From positions 1 to 15,226 of the forward strand of contig CAKRKX010000061.1 of NCBI GenBank assembly GCA_934358675.1: a DNA stretch of 15,226 nucleotides, read 5' to 3'. How positions within the stretch are numbered: position 1 is the stretch's first letter; the number at the start of each line of letters is the position of its first letter. The notes beneath the pieces are model-generated. The model worked only from the letters and a program-made list of their open reading frames with translations, made no database searches and was not told the origin of the DNA. This stretch comes from an uncultured Agathobacter sp. (lineage in GTDB: Bacteria; Bacillota; Clostridia; Lachnospirales; Lachnospiraceae). The position numbers and the translations under genes are program-made. Shown here piece after piece: positions 14,745 to 15,226 of this stretch.

Positions 14745-15204
14745 CGTTCTGCTCCTTTCCGTCCTCGAATTTTCTGGCTTTTATTTCTTTCTCCGCAATT
14801 ACATATATATTATTCAAATAAGAGATCAGACGTTTTATTTCCTCCTCATCCACCTGATTCATCACCGCATGCCCGAAATCACACATCGTGCTTCTTGTTC
14901 GCAAAGTGATCTCTTTTCCGGCTTCTGTCAATTCCACATAGGTGTTTCTTCGATCATCCTTATTGACATTACGCTCCACATATCCTTTGTTTTCAAGTCC
15001 TCTCAAAGTTCTTGACATTGCAGGCGGAAGTACATGTGCCTTTGCTGCAAGTTCCGAAATGGTAACTTTGCCCTCTTCTCCTTTATCCATGATCATACTC
15101 ATCGTAAAGAATTCTGCCCGGCTGATATCCGGAAACATATCACTGAACTTCAATTTCCGGAACTGGCTCATTGCCCGAAACAGTTCTTCATACGTTGTTC
15201 CCAT
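14728..15204 (-). CDS. MarR-family transcriptional regulator
   Basis: A 158-residue winged helix-turn-helix protein. The recognition region is VTISELAAKAHVLPPAMSRT followed by LRGLENKGYVERNVNKDDRR and the wing continuation NTYVELTEAGKEI, the standard MarR core. Helical dimerisation segments lie on either side. MarR proteins usually repress an adjacent transporter operon and release DNA on binding a small phenolic or lipophilic ligand. Its overlap with the exporter gene (17 nt) supports local autoregulation of a drug- or metabolite-export operon. I choose the ATG at 15204 (MGTTYEEL), which has GAAGGAG about 6 nt upstream. An ATG at 15219 (MKEYKM) is in frame but lies within that ribosome binding site. 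The promoter lies beyond the right edge. Confidence 0.93.
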   Translation of the reverse strand: MGTTYEELFRAMSQFRKLKFSDMFPDISRAEFFTMSMIMDKGEEGKVTISELAAKAHVLPPAMSRTLRGLENKGYVERNVNKDDRRNTYVELTEAGKEITLRTRSTMCDFGHAVMNQVDEEEIKRLISYLNNIYVIAEKEIKARKFEDGKEQNDEEHI

Positions 15205-15226
15205 CTTATACTCCTTCATCTCTTTG

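Noticed and set aside
1..15226. Defence system, prophage, mobile element, CRISPR or biosynthetic cluster
   Set aside because: No transposase, integrase, direct-repeat array, terminal inverted repeats or defence-type protein is seen. Nearly every stretch is accounted for by recognisable core genes with uniform style of ribosome binding sites.

Overview
This 15.2 kb window looks like chromosomal DNA of an anaerobic Firmicute, most likely a Lachnospiraceae-type Clostridium relative. The reasons are the presence of spo0A, strong AGGAGG-type ribosome binding sites, moderate GC with AT-rich spacers, a DUF5688-like protein of a type I know mainly from that family, and glycogen synthase and polyamine uptake genes of clostridial style. 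Assignment to a genus is not possible from the sequence alone. I see no phage, insertion sequence, CRISPR array, rRNA or toxin-antitoxin module.

Left part (1-2502, all on the minus strand): an operon runs leftward from a clear promoter at 2292-2320 through a small four-helix membrane protein, an HD-domain phosphohydrolase, the epoxyqueuosine reductase queH and argH, which is cut by the left edge. A tRNA-Thr(CGU) gene with its own promoter and a strong UUCG-loop terminator lies just upstream of that operon.

Centre-left (2523-8072, plus strand): a promoter facing away from the tRNA drives a GTG-started XRE-cupin regulator followed by potA, potB, potC and potD, a complete spermidine/putrescine ABC importer with overlapping potA/potB and potB/potC reading frames. 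A terminator ends this unit. A separate gene for a DUF5688-like protein follows, with a 17-bp inverted repeat in its promoter region.

Centre-right (8071-10513, minus strand): spo0A, with a perfect 0A box (TGTCGAA) and two candidate promoters in its upstream region, is followed after 36 nt and without a visible terminator by glgA. The two are therefore probably co-transcribed, which would tie glycogen (granulose) storage to the sporulation/stationary-phase regulator. The unit ends in a hairpin that overlaps the stop codon of the convergent DUF5688-like gene.

Right part (10547-15219, minus strand): a MarR-family regulator and two ABC exporter half-transporters have overlapping reading frames (17 nt and 8 nt). 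The half-transporters form a heterodimer with one degenerate and one canonical ATP site, readable from the motifs. The first carries an unusually large (about 200-residue) segment between its first two membrane helices. The operon ends with a terminator whose 3' arm and T-tract are duplicated.

Overall this is mostly core and housekeeping-type DNA. I do not find a convincing undescribed multi-gene system. The points most worth a second look are the spo0A-glgA linkage with its 0A box, the extracytoplasmic insertion in the exporter, the operator-like palindromes, and the twin-armed terminator.
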